Origin: JAIQFL01 sp035501495
GTDB lineage: Bacteria; Acidobacteriota; Terriglobia; Bryobacterales; Bryobacteraceae
Direction of reading: 5' to 3'
DNA: 64,000 nucleotides
Assembly: GCA_035501495.1 (NCBI GenBank)
Contig: DATJWB010000160.1
Coordinates: 1-64,000 of the forward strand
Each line of letters opens with the position of its first letter. Position 1 is the stretch's first letter. Under the pieces are notes generated by a model. It saw nothing but the letters and a program-made list of their open reading frames with translations. It was not told where the DNA came from and did not search any database. The translations under genes were made by a program, and so were the position numbers. Below, piece by piece: positions 25,896-34,067 of this stretch.

Positions 25896-28800
25896 TTATT
25901 GCACCACCAACAGGAAAGGGTTCGAGTACAGCCCCTGGATCCCCACGTACAGCAGCTTGGTGCCCGGGGTCTCGTTGGAGATCACCTGGAAGTTCACCTG
26001 GTAGAGACCGGCAAATCCCGGCGCGAGCCCGGCATACTGCACCTGCGCCAGGCGCGAATCCTCCACCGCCTCTACCAGCGGCTGCACGGGGTCGGGGACG
26101 GGAGGCGCCGCGCCGCCCGAGGGGATACCGGTTTCCGGGACACCCAGGCCCGTGCAGAAGATCGCCAGGTTCTCCCCCGCATGCGCCGGATTCTGCGGCG
26201 TCACGATGGTGTAGTCCGAAACGTGCACCACCGTGAAGATCCCCGGACTGAACGGAATCACCTGCACCGCCCGCGCCGCACCGGACTGTGTTCCGCGCTT
26301 CACGACAATCGACGACGCACCTGTCGCGATCTCGAAGGGCACCTGGAAATTGATTTGCCCCGGAGAGACATAATACAGGGGAGCAGTAAGTCCGCCTACC
26401 GTCACACTCACTCCCTGCAGCGCCTGTGGCAAAGGATATCCCGAAGCTCCCGCCGCCAGCGGCGCGAGTTCCGCTCCGAAGATACTCACTGCTTCGCCTG
26501 GAGTGACTACATCGCCCAGCCGGAAACTCGCGGCATTGTAAGCCGCGGTGACGAGCGGCACGCCCGGAGTAGGCGCCGGCGGCGAGAGGTCGATGCGGGC
26601 GAGAAAGCCGCCGCCCATCACGACGTTATTGGCGTTGCCGATGAAGTCGGGCGAGAAGGACGTCCCGCCTATCCAGGCGCCGCCTTTCGGGCTGATGGCC
26701 AGTGCCGCAATGTAGTCAGTTGAGGATCCGCCAAGATACGTCGAAAAGCCCAGGCTGAATCCTTTCGACGCGGGCACCAGCTCCGACACATACATGGAGC
26801 CGGGAGAGGCCTGAACCGGCTGCGCCAGCGGAAAATCGACTACTCCCGTGCGTCCGGCCACCCAGACGTTGCCCTGCCCATCCGCCGCCAGCGCCGCCGC
26901 GCCGTCGTTGAACGGAAACTCTCCGCTGCCGCTCAGATAGGTCGAGAACAGCAGCTTCTGACCTGATGGATCCAGCTCCGCCACGAAAGATGCGCCCGAC
27001 TGACTGCCGGGCTTTGCCTGTATCGCATTCACGGTGGGGAAGTCGCTCTCGTTCGTGGATCCTGCCAGGTAGACATTGCCAGCCGCGTCCAAGGCGAGCG
27101 CGTTGGCGGAATCGTCGCCACTGCCCCCCAGGTAGGTGGAGTAAGCCAGCTTGCTTCCGTCGCTCGAGATCTTCGTCAGAAAGGCGTCGAACCCGTTGCC
27201 CGCCGCCTTGCCCCTGACTGCCTGCAGCGCGTTCACTACCGGAAAATTCAGCGAATTCGTCGTACCGGCCACATAGGCATTTCCCGCCGCGTCCGTTGCT
27301 ACAGCCAACGCCTGGTCCTGCTGTGAGCCGGCAATCAGCGTGGCCCACAGAATTGCGCCGGAACCATCCAGCTTGGCGGCAAACGCATGATTGATGAAAG
27401 TGGTGGCGCCCCCCGTGCCTGGGGAACTGACATAGATCGTGGATGAGGGGCTGACCGGGTCGAGCGCCAGGATCTGGGTGACCGGCGCGGTGGCGGCATT
27501 CGTCCACGGTCCGGTCTTCTCGGTCCAGGTGTCGCCTCCATCGGTGCTTCGCAGCAGAAGGCCGGCATCGTTGGTCAGATAAAGTGCGCCCGTCGAGTCG
27601 ATCACCGGCCCGTGGAAAGCGGCACCCGGCGGCGTTACCGCGGGAAGCGGGATCGGCGTCCACGTCTGGCCCTCATCGACGCTGTGCAACAGACTGCTCT
27701 GGGATGCCGAGTAGAGGCTCGTGCCGTTGTGCAGGTCCACCGCGATCGTGGAGAGGTTCGCCTGCCCGCCTTCCACCCAGGTCTTGCCGCCATCGTCTGT
27801 GCGGAAGACCGCAGGCACGGTGGGTATCAGGCTGAACGCGCAGCAGGCGTAGACACGCGCGGAAATGATCGGGTCCACCAGGATTTGCCCTCCGGAGATC
27901 GAGTCGCCTTGTGCCGGACTGAAGAACACCGGGAAGTCATGCGAGTCCACCCAGTGAGCGCCGCCGTCCGTACTCTCGTAGATCTCCGGACTGCCCTCGG
28001 CCACATCGGTCAGCCAGAGGGTAGCCGGATTCGACGGGTCGATCGCCAGCCCGCCGAATTGCCGCACAGGCGCGGGAAGCTTGGGCGGAGGCAGATTGCC
28101 CGTGAGCACCTGCCACGCCGAGCCGGAGTCGATGCTCTTCGCGATCTGGTAGCCGCCGGTCGAGCCCACGTAAAGCGCATACACCGTGGTTGGCGTCTTC
28201 GGGTCCAGTAACACCTGGCTCGCGCTTGCGGCTGCCGCCAGCAGCGGCTTCCAGTTCACGCCGCTATCGAGTGACTGATACAGTCCCGACGAGGTCGCAG
28301 CGTAGAGTGTCGCCGGCTTTGTGGGATCGATCGCCAGAGAGTTCACGGCCAGCGCCGGGAGATTCTGATTGAGCGAGTTCCACGTGTTCCCCGCGTCGTG
28401 AGTGACTAACAGGGAAGTGATTGGCGGACGCGACTCGATCGCATTGACCGCGGGGAAGCTGAGTGAGTAACTGACGCCCGCCACGAAAGCGTTGCCCTGC
28501 ACATCCACGGCAACACCCTTCGAGGCGGTAGCATTTCCGATGTTGCGGTTGTATACGATGGCCGAGCCGGTCGCGTTCAACTTCATTACCCAAGCCTGGC
28601 CGGTGGTGTTGTCCAAGGCAGAACCGGCCGGCAGCGTCCGGCCCGATACGTACACGCTGCCGTCGCGGCCGACCGCGATGCCCGAGGCGAAGTCGCGGTC
28701 GTTGCCGCCGAGATAAGTGGAATAGAGGAGGGTGGTGCCCGTGGGATCGAACTTCGCGACGTAGGCATCCTCGCATTGCTGAAAAGTCTTGCCCGGTTCC

Positions 28801-29579
28801 ACCGAACAGTTGCCGGTGCCCTGCTGTGCGTTGATCGGGTTCACCAGCGGGATCTCGGAAAGAGTGGTTCCGGCGATGTAGAGGTTACCTGCGGAGTCCA
28901 GCGCCATGGCCCCCACCGGGTCCCCGCCGTGGCCGCCGAACAGGGCCGCGTAGCCGAGTACCGGGTCGATCAGCACCGGCCGCGTACGATCGTAGCGGCC
29001 CACCTGAAACCCCACGCGATTGTCTGCCATCACCCGATACCCGCCGTGGATCGGCCTTCCATCCTGCAGGATTCGCGGCGCGCGGAAGCGAAACTCGCTG
29101 TTCTCTGCGCGAATCGCAAGGCCGCCCCCGGATTCCAGGCGGACACGATGCGCACCGCGGAACTGCAGGACGATGAGGTCCGGCGACGCACCAGGCGCCA
29201 GCACGAAATCGTACTCCAGGCGCGATCCATCGCCGTGGTAGATCAGATCGACGCCTCGCCACACATTCCTGAATCGGACGCTGGCATACTGCGGGATGCC
29301 GGTACGCCAGCGTTGCGGATCGTCGCCGCGAAGGTCATGGGTCCTGCCCGGGAGAGACTCCGAAGGGAAGGAAGGTGTTGCAGGCGCGCCGCCGTGCAAG
29401 ACCATCTTCAGATCGACAGAGAGCTGCAGCTCTCCGGAGTGTGCGATTCTGAGTGTCCACGCCTCGCAGCGGGCTATCACTCCATCGCTACCCGCTGGTT
29501 CAAAGCGTACCGGAAAATGGACGATGGGGGCGGCACCGAGAGGGCCCGCAACGAATAGGAAGAACCAGAGTCCACCCAT
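25896..29579 (-). CDS. giant SBBP/BNR-repeat protein with Solibacter-type C-terminal domain
   Basis: About 1227 residues. The ATG at 29579 opens a signal peptide (GGLWFFLFVAGPLGAAP); a TTG at 29588 would add three residues. An N-terminal region (about 20-200) typical of SBBP proteins is followed by SBBP beta-propeller repeats (DSAGNLYIAGTT, DAAGNAYVAGTT, YSTYLGG). Between them lies a block of sortilin/BNR-like repeats (SVDEGQTWTPI, STDGGDTWTEK). The last about 220 residues (VTAAYNAASFRLGDVVTPGE, then SIFGAELAP) match the C-terminal domain described from Solibacter (TIGR03437). It is probably a secreted surface or adhesion protein. Confidence 0.85.
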   Translation of the reverse strand: MGGLWFFLFVAGPLGAAPIVHFPVRFEPAGSDGVIARCEAWTLRIAHSGELQLSVDLKMVLHGGAPATPSFPSESLPGRTHDLRGDDPQRWRTGIPQYASVRFRNVWRGVDLIYHGDGSRLEYDFVLAPGASPDLIVLQFRGAHRVRLESGGGLAIRAENSEFRFRAPRILQDGRPIHGGYRVMADNRVGFQVGRYDRTRPVLIDPVLGYAALFGGHGGDPVGAMALDSAGNLYIAGTTLSEIPLVNPINAQQGTGNCSVEPGKTFQQCEDAYVAKFDPTGTTLLYSTYLGGNDRDFASGIAVGRDGSVYVSGRTLPAGSALDNTTGQAWVMKLNATGSAIVYNRNIGNATASKGVAVDVQGNAFVAGVSYSLSFPAVNAIESRPPITSLLVTHDAGNTWNSLNQNLPALAVNSLAIDPTKPATLYAATSSGLYQSLDSGVNWKPLLAAAASASQVLLDPKTPTTVYALYVGSTGGYQIAKSIDSGSAWQVLTGNLPPPKLPAPVRQFGGLAIDPSNPATLWLTDVAEGSPEIYESTDGGAHWVDSHDFPVFFSPAQGDSISGGQILVDPIISARVYACCAFSLIPTVPAVFRTDDGGKTWVEGGQANLSTIAVDLHNGTSLYSASQSSLLHSVDEGQTWTPIPLPAVTPPGAAFHGPVIDSTGALYLTNDAGLLLRSTDGGDTWTEKTGPWTNAATAPVTQILALDPVSPSSTIYVSSPGTGGATTFINHAFAAKLDGSGAILWATLIAGSQQDQALAVATDAAGNAYVAGTTNSLNFPVVNALQAVRGKAAGNGFDAFLTKISSDGSKLAYSTYLGGSGDDSANALALDAAGNVYLAGSTNESDFPTVNAIQAKPGSQSGASFVAELDPSGQKLLFSTYLSGSGEFPFNDGAAALAADGQGNVWVAGRTGVVDFPLAQPVQASPGSMYVSELVPASKGFSLGFSTYLGGSSTDYIAALAISPKGGAWIGGTSFSPDFIGNANNVVMGGGFLARIDLSPPAPTPGVPLVTAAYNAASFRLGDVVTPGEAVSIFGAELAPLAAGASGYPLPQALQGVSVTVGGLTAPLYYVSPGQINFQVPFEIATGASSIVVKRGTQSGAARAVQVIPFSPGIFTVVHVSDYTIVTPQNPAHAGENLAIFCTGLGVPETGIPSGGAAPPVPDPVQPLVEAVEDSRLAQVQYAGLAPGFAGLYQVNFQVISNETPGTKLLYVGIQGLYSNPFLLVVQ

Positions 29580-29637
29580 AGATACCAAACTCTAAGACCT
29601 TGGGACGGCAGGGATTTCTACGGGTGGGTGGGCTATT

Positions 29638-29711
29638 CCCGTCGGACTCCGACGGTTTTTCGCTGCAAGCCTATGAAACGATTAGAGCATACCCGTCTGA
29701 CTCCGACGGGT
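29638..29711. repeat. pair of near-identical 18-base palindromic repeats
   Basis: CCCGTCGGACTCCGACGG (29638-29655) and CCCGTCTGACTCCGACGG (29692-29709) differ at one base and lie 54 bases apart. The first is an almost perfect palindrome about C29647 and is followed by TTTTT (29656-29660). The second forms a 7-bp stem (29691-29711) that abuts the stop codon of the histidine kinase. They lie between the kinase end and the SBBP gene start and could be operators or hairpins. Confidence 0.6.
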
Positions 29712-31261
29712 CACTCGCAGGCTCCCCGCATGACTCCGTTCTGTTCCAGCACCTCCCGGACTTTCTCCACCAGGCCCGCCGGAGTGAACGGCTTTTGCAG
29801 AAACGCCACTTCTGTTTGCAGAATGCCGCTGTTGATCACGGCATTTTCCGTGTAGCCGGACATGTAGAGCACCTTCAGTTTGGGCCGGCGCCGAAGCAGC
29901 TTTTCCGCCAGCTCGCGTCCGCTCAGTTTGGGCATCACCACGTCCGTGATCAGCAGGTGAATTGGTCCTTTCTGTTGTTCCGACCGGCGGCGCGCTTCCG
30001 ACGGATCGGCGAAATCCAACACCTTGTATCCCTCGCGCAAGAGCGTCTCGCGCACCAGCGTCCGGACCATCTCGTCGTCTTCCACCAGCAGGATGGTCTC
30101 CGTCCCGCGAGCCACGGCCTTGGGCTGCCTTTCGGCCTCCACCAACACGGGCTGATCGATCCGCGGCAGGTACACCTTCACCGATGTGCCGTGTCCGAGT
30201 TCACTGTAGACGTCCACGCTGCCGCCGCTCTGTTTCACGATCCCGAAGACCGTCGAAAGGCCCAGCCCGGTTCCTCTTCCGGCCACCTTCGTGGTGAAGA
30301 ACGGCTCGAAAATCCGCGACCTGGTGACCGCGTCCATGCCTTCTCCGGTGTCGCTAACCGCCAGCATGATGTAGGGTCCGGGCCTCAGTCCGATGTGCCG
30401 TTCCGCGTACCTCGTATCCAGCGCGACGTTGGCCGTCTCGATGGTGAGAACGCCGCCTTTGGTCATGGCGTCCCTGGAATTCACCGCGAGATTCATCAGC
30501 ACCTGTTCGATCTGACCGGGATCGGCGTTCACCCGGCCCAGGTCGGCCGGCAGCATCAGGCGGAGTTCCACATCTTCACCCAACAGGCGCTGCAGCATGC
30601 TGCTCAGGCTGCCGATCAGCTTATTGAGGTCCAGCACCTTGGGTTGCAGCACCTGGCGCCGGCTGAACGCCAGCAATTGCCGTGTCAGCGCGGCGGCGCG
30701 CTCCCCCGCCTTCATAATCTGTTCCACCGAATGGCGGTTGGCGTCCTTCAGATCCAGGCTTACCAGAATCAGTTGGCTATAACCCGAGATGATCGTCAGC
30801 AGGTTGTTGAAGTCGTGCGCGATGCCGCCGGCCAGCATGCCGACGGCCTCCATCTTTTGCGCCTGCCGCAGCTGCTCCTCCAAGTGGCGACGTCCCGTGA
30901 CGTCGAGCAGGATCGCCAGCTCCGCCTCCGTCCCGCGGTAATCGATCTCGTACCTCGCGATCTCGACATCGATCGTGCGTCCCGACTTGGTGCGATGCCG
31001 CCAGGGGACGGGCGCCGGCGCCGGTGAGCCTTCCAGGCCGGCAATGGGGTCCAGCGGCTCCTCCCCCGATTGCACATCGGAGAGGGTCATCTCCCGAAAT
31101 TCGTCCTGGCTGTATCCGTAAAGCGCGCACGCCGCCCGATTGGCTTCCAAAAACCTGCGGCTCTGCGGGTCCAACACCCACATGGGTTGTGGATTATCTT
31201 CAAAAAGGAGGCGGAATTTCTTGTCAGTTTCTTGATTTTTCAAAGGTCTGTTAGCCGGCAT
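29711..31261 (-). CDS. PAS-domain hybrid histidine kinase with C-terminal receiver
   Basis: 516 residues from the ATG at 31261 (preceded by GGGGA); an in-frame ATG at 31291 would add ten. Order: PAS sensor (about 15-130, FRLLFEDNPQPMWVLD), HisKA dimerisation box with the phospho-His at about 149 (GGIAHDFNNLL), HATPase with N, G1 and G2 boxes (NLAVNSRDAM, SDTGEGMD, GRGTGLGLSTV) and a receiver with the phospho-Asp at about 440 (LLITDVVMPKLSG). No membrane segment, so the kinase is cytosolic. The signal and output are unknown, and no separate response regulator is adjacent. Confidence 0.88.
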   Translation of the reverse strand: MPANRPLKNQETDKKFRLLFEDNPQPMWVLDPQSRRFLEANRAACALYGYSQDEFREMTLSDVQSGEEPLDPIAGLEGSPAPAPVPWRHRTKSGRTIDVEIARYEIDYRGTEAELAILLDVTGRRHLEEQLRQAQKMEAVGMLAGGIAHDFNNLLTIISGYSQLILVSLDLKDANRHSVEQIMKAGERAAALTRQLLAFSRRQVLQPKVLDLNKLIGSLSSMLQRLLGEDVELRLMLPADLGRVNADPGQIEQVLMNLAVNSRDAMTKGGVLTIETANVALDTRYAERHIGLRPGPYIMLAVSDTGEGMDAVTRSRIFEPFFTTKVAGRGTGLGLSTVFGIVKQSGGSVDVYSELGHGTSVKVYLPRIDQPVLVEAERQPKAVARGTETILLVEDDEMVRTLVRETLLREGYKVLDFADPSEARRRSEQQKGPIHLLITDVVMPKLSGRELAEKLLRRRPKLKVLYMSGYTENAVINSGILQTEVAFLQKPFTPAGLVEKVREVLEQNGVMRGACE

Positions 31262-31318
31262 GGCTAATCCCCGACAAACCCCTTTCATCATCAGAATAAC
31301 TATGTAACGCGCGAGGAC

Positions 31319-31351
31319 TCAATCGAATAAAGCCGCTCCCTGTTCGATTGA
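31319..31351. repeat. 9-bp inverted repeat between the ROK and histidine kinase genes
   Basis: TCAATCGAA (31319-31327) and TTCGATTGA (31343-31351) are exact inverted repeats with a 15-base loop. A further TCAATCG lies at 31359-31365, overlapping the ROK stop. The repeat sits between the end of the ROK gene and the start of the kinase, so it may be a terminator-like hairpin or a binding site. Confidence 0.45.
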
Positions 31352-31358
31352 TCACGCC

Positions 31359-32216
31359 TCAATCGCGGTAAGTTGGTTTTTTGGCCAGTGCGAGTGCACC
31401 ATACAACACATTGGCATCACCCAGTACTGTAGGTACTATGTCAATCCGTGCGTTCGACCACGCCGTAATCTGTCTGCGAACCTCTGCCCGAAGGGGTGCA
31501 AAAAGCCGCTCTCCGGCCTTCGAAATACCCCCGCCGATGACGATTCGCTGCGGATTGAGTAACATGATCGCCGCCTTAAGACCCAGAGCCAGATCCACCA
31601 CATAGCGGTTGACAAAGTCGGGATTCTCCATCAGAACTTTGGCCGGCTTTCCATGGTCCCGCTCGAGCCACAACCCACAGCACATGCGTTCGAAGCACCC
31701 GCGAGCCCCGCACAGGCATTCCGGACCATCAGGCCTGATGGTGAGGTGTCCGATTTCGCCCGCGTAGGAATCCGCTCCGCGCCATACCCGTCCATCCGCA
31801 TAGATGCCGCCGCCGATTCCGGTGGAGAGCGTCATATAAAATAACGGCGAACAGCCCTTCCCCGCCCCGAATTCCGCTTCGCCGATGGCGCCCACATTCG
31901 CGTCGTTATCCATGATCACCGGCGCGGCGGCCAGTTCGCGGACGAAACCGCACAGGTCGAAGTGATTCCATCCGCCGACGTGAGTGGAGAGGACCACGCG
32001 CTGCAGTTCGAAGTTGACTGGTCCGCCGAATCCGATTCCGCACCGCTCGAAAGTGAATTCCCGGCGCCAGGAAGTGACTATCTCGGTGAGTTGCGCGAGC
32101 ATCCAGGGACGGCCTCCCGCGGCGTCGGTGGCGCGCGATTCACGGCGAACCAGCCGGCCGCCGTCAAAGACTCCGAGTGAGAACTTAGTGCCGCCGATAT
32201 CGATGGCCAGGATCAC
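31359..32216 (-). CDS. ROK-family sugar kinase
   Basis: 285 residues from the GTG at 32216 (GAGG upstream), placing VILAIDIGGTKFSLG at the N-terminus as in the family; an ATG at 32264 would add 16 atypical residues. The phosphate motif is DIGGTK, the catalytic base is Asp in IMDNDANVGAIGE (about 105), and the ROK zinc motif is complete (His in GHLTIRP, then C-x-C-x-x-x-x-C in CLCGARGC). There is no winged-helix domain, so it is a kinase, not a repressor. Glucose, N-acetylglucosamine or another hexose are possible substrates. Confidence 0.85.
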   Translation of the reverse strand: MILAIDIGGTKFSLGVFDGGRLVRRESRATDAAGGRPWMLAQLTEIVTSWRREFTFERCGIGFGGPVNFELQRVVLSTHVGGWNHFDLCGFVRELAAAPVIMDNDANVGAIGEAEFGAGKGCSPLFYMTLSTGIGGGIYADGRVWRGADSYAGEIGHLTIRPDGPECLCGARGCFERMCCGLWLERDHGKPAKVLMENPDFVNRYVVDLALGLKAAIMLLNPQRIVIGGGISKAGERLFAPLRAEVRRQITAWSNARIDIVPTVLGDANVLYGALALAKKPTYRD

Positions 32217-32362
32217 GGGAACACTACCTCTACCTGCCCGGTCTCTCGGAATCGCGGAACCCAAACCATCAATCCAACTGGTCGAGATCGGCCAAATCCT
32301 TTAGTCGGCGGCGCTGGCCCGCTTATTCCGCTTCAGGTCTGCAATCCCAATCAGATTGACAC

Positions 32363-32712
32363 TCACGCCCCTAAAGCCCGCGACCGATCGATTCTGGAAA
32401 CATTGTGCAAACCCAACGCTGAAATCGAGGTCAAGACCTCAATGCCGAGCGGCGGTATTCCCCTCCGAACAACCTTCCCTGAGGCCTCGAACAGATCGAG
32501 TTGCCTTGAGGAATCCGAATTCACGAATAACCGCTGCCATCTTCCCGGCACTCTCCGGATCGATTCCCACCCAGATATCCTATATCACCCGTGGAGCGGG
32601 GATAACCATAGTAGTTCACCGCATAACCGCCTATTACCAGGTACGAAACCTCATGTGAGTTCAGCAACTTCAAAAACTCTCTGAAGCCGGGCGGTGGCTG
32701 GATCGTAGCCAT
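32363..32712 (-). pseudogene. frameshifted minimal nucleotidyltransferase (MNT-like) gene
   Basis: From the ATG at 32712 the frame reads FREFLKLLNSHEVSYLVIGG, then YAVNYYGYPRSTGDI, the start of an MNT-type nucleotidyltransferase. An extra base in the GG at 32579-32580 breaks it; without that base the next residues are DIWVGIDPE, restoring the D-x-D motif. A second frame change near 32505-32530 leads into a third frame that continues the family (GIPPLGIEVLTSISAL, down to 32363). With at least two frame breaks it is a pseudogene. Such proteins act as the toxin or modifying partner in toxin-antitoxin-like pairs. Confidence 0.75.
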
Positions 32713-32848
32713 AGGCGATCTGGTGTAGTTGTTCGAGGGCTTGCAATCGTTCCTGTGGTGTCTTCGATTTCCAAAACGCCTTCTCGTCGGACGCGTCCTG
32801 GAGAGAGTCCACACGGAAAGCACTACGGTCAACGCGCGCCGGCTCCAT
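32651..32848 (-). CDS. small partner protein of the nucleotidyltransferase (antitoxin-like)
   Basis: 65 residues from the ATG at 32848 (a second start at 32854 adds two). The core (FRVDSLQDASDEKAFWKSKT, then PQERLQALEQLHQIAYGYDP) resembles the small proteins commonly encoded immediately upstream of MNT nucleotidyltransferases. Its 3' end overlaps the start of the nucleotidyltransferase pseudogene (32712) in another frame. This ORF appears intact. It starts 20 bases after the nuoH stop on the same strand, so it could be read from the nuo transcript. Confidence 0.6.
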   Translation of the reverse strand: MEPARVDRSAFRVDSLQDASDEKAFWKSKTPQERLQALEQLHQIAYGYDPATARLQRVFEVAELT

Positions 32849-32867
32849 TGGCAACCCCGGTTTACGC

Positions 32868-34061
32868 TCAGGCCGGAGGATGACGCAGCATCCCTACCAC
32901 GGCGTTCACCACCACCGCCCCCATGCCTACCGGGATCGCGATCTTCCACCCGATGTCCATGAGCTGATCGTAGCGGAAACGCGGGAACGTGCCGCGGAAC
33001 CAGATCATGAGGTAGATGATGCACGAGACCTTCAGCAGGAACCAGAACAGTCCGATCACCGCGTGATTCACCAGCGGAATCACGAAGAGCACGCCCAGCC
33101 CCGCCAGCAGCAATGCCACCAGCGCCAGCACCTTCTGCTGTATCGGGTCCTTCAGCCTCTTCACCATCGGCATGGTCAGCGCCGCCGAACCCACGAACAG
33201 CACCACCGGAAACGCCACATTGAGCGGGATGTCGAGCCAGGCGATGCTCGGGAACGGGCGCAGCCAGCCGCCCCAGAACAGCGTCACCGCCACCGCCGAC
33301 ACCACGAAGATATTGGCATACTCCGCCAGGAAGTAGAGTGCCCACCGGAAGCCGCTGTACTCGGTATGGAAGCCCGCCACCAGTTCCGATTCGGCCTCCG
33401 GCAGATCGAACGGAGCGCGGTTAGTCTCCGCCGTCGCAGCGATGATGTAGACCGCAAACGGCACGATCATGAATCCGAAATTGTCGAAGACGAACCAGAT
33501 GCCGCCGTTTTGCTGGGCCAGCACGATATCGCTCATCTTCAGCGTGCCCGCCGCCATCACGCCCGACACCAGCGCGAACGCCAGCGCCACTTCGTAGCTC
33601 ACCAGTTGCGCCGCGCTGCGCAATGCGCCGAGCAGCGGATAGTGGCTGTTGGAAGACCAGCCGCCCAGAATGATGCCCAGGATCCCCACTGCCGACGTCG
33701 CCGAAATCACCAGCAACCCCACATTTACATCCGCCGCCACCGAGATGTTCCGCGCAAATGGGAGCACCGCGAACGCCGTAAGCCCGGTAAACGTCGAGAT
33801 CACCGGCGCACACCAGAACAACACCTTGTCGGCGTCCGCCGGGATGATGTCTTCCTTCAGCATCAGCTTCAGGGCATCCGCGATGGGCTGTAACAGCCCG
33901 TGCGGACCCACCCGCATGGGTCCCAGCCGGACCTGAAAATCCGCCAGCACCTTGCGCTCCACCAGCGTGAGATAGCCCACCACCAGCGGGAACCCCAAGA
34001 CGATCACGAGCGTCACCAGCAGCGGCGCGAGCAGCGGGTAATTGGAAAAAATCGATGCCAT
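32868..34061 (-). CDS. nuoH: NADH-quinone oxidoreductase subunit H
   Basis: 397 residues with about eight to nine membrane segments. Family features are GPMRVGPHGLLQPIADALKL, the conserved acidic/aromatic loop APFDLPEAESELVAGFHTEYSG, and the membrane end RYDQLMDIGWK. NuoH forms the quinone-entry chamber of complex I at the junction with the peripheral arm. It is the last gene of the cluster here, after nuoN, whereas it usually sits between nuoG or nuoD and nuoI. It begins six bases after the nuoN stop. Confidence 0.95.
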   Translation of the reverse strand: MASIFSNYPLLAPLLVTLVIVLGFPLVVGYLTLVERKVLADFQVRLGPMRVGPHGLLQPIADALKLMLKEDIIPADADKVLFWCAPVISTFTGLTAFAVLPFARNISVAADVNVGLLVISATSAVGILGIILGGWSSNSHYPLLGALRSAAQLVSYEVALAFALVSGVMAAGTLKMSDIVLAQQNGGIWFVFDNFGFMIVPFAVYIIAATAETNRAPFDLPEAESELVAGFHTEYSGFRWALYFLAEYANIFVVSAVAVTLFWGGWLRPFPSIAWLDIPLNVAFPVVLFVGSAALTMPMVKRLKDPIQQKVLALVALLLAGLGVLFVIPLVNHAVIGLFWFLLKVSCIIYLMIWFRGTFPRFRYDQLMDIGWKIAIPVGMGAVVVNAVVGMLRHPPA

Positions 34062-34067
34062 AGTTTC

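Noticed and set aside
29600..31027. 475-codon plus-strand open frame opposite the histidine kinase
   Set aside because: Antisense shadow of kinase motifs; it also starts in the palindrome region without a ribosome-binding site.
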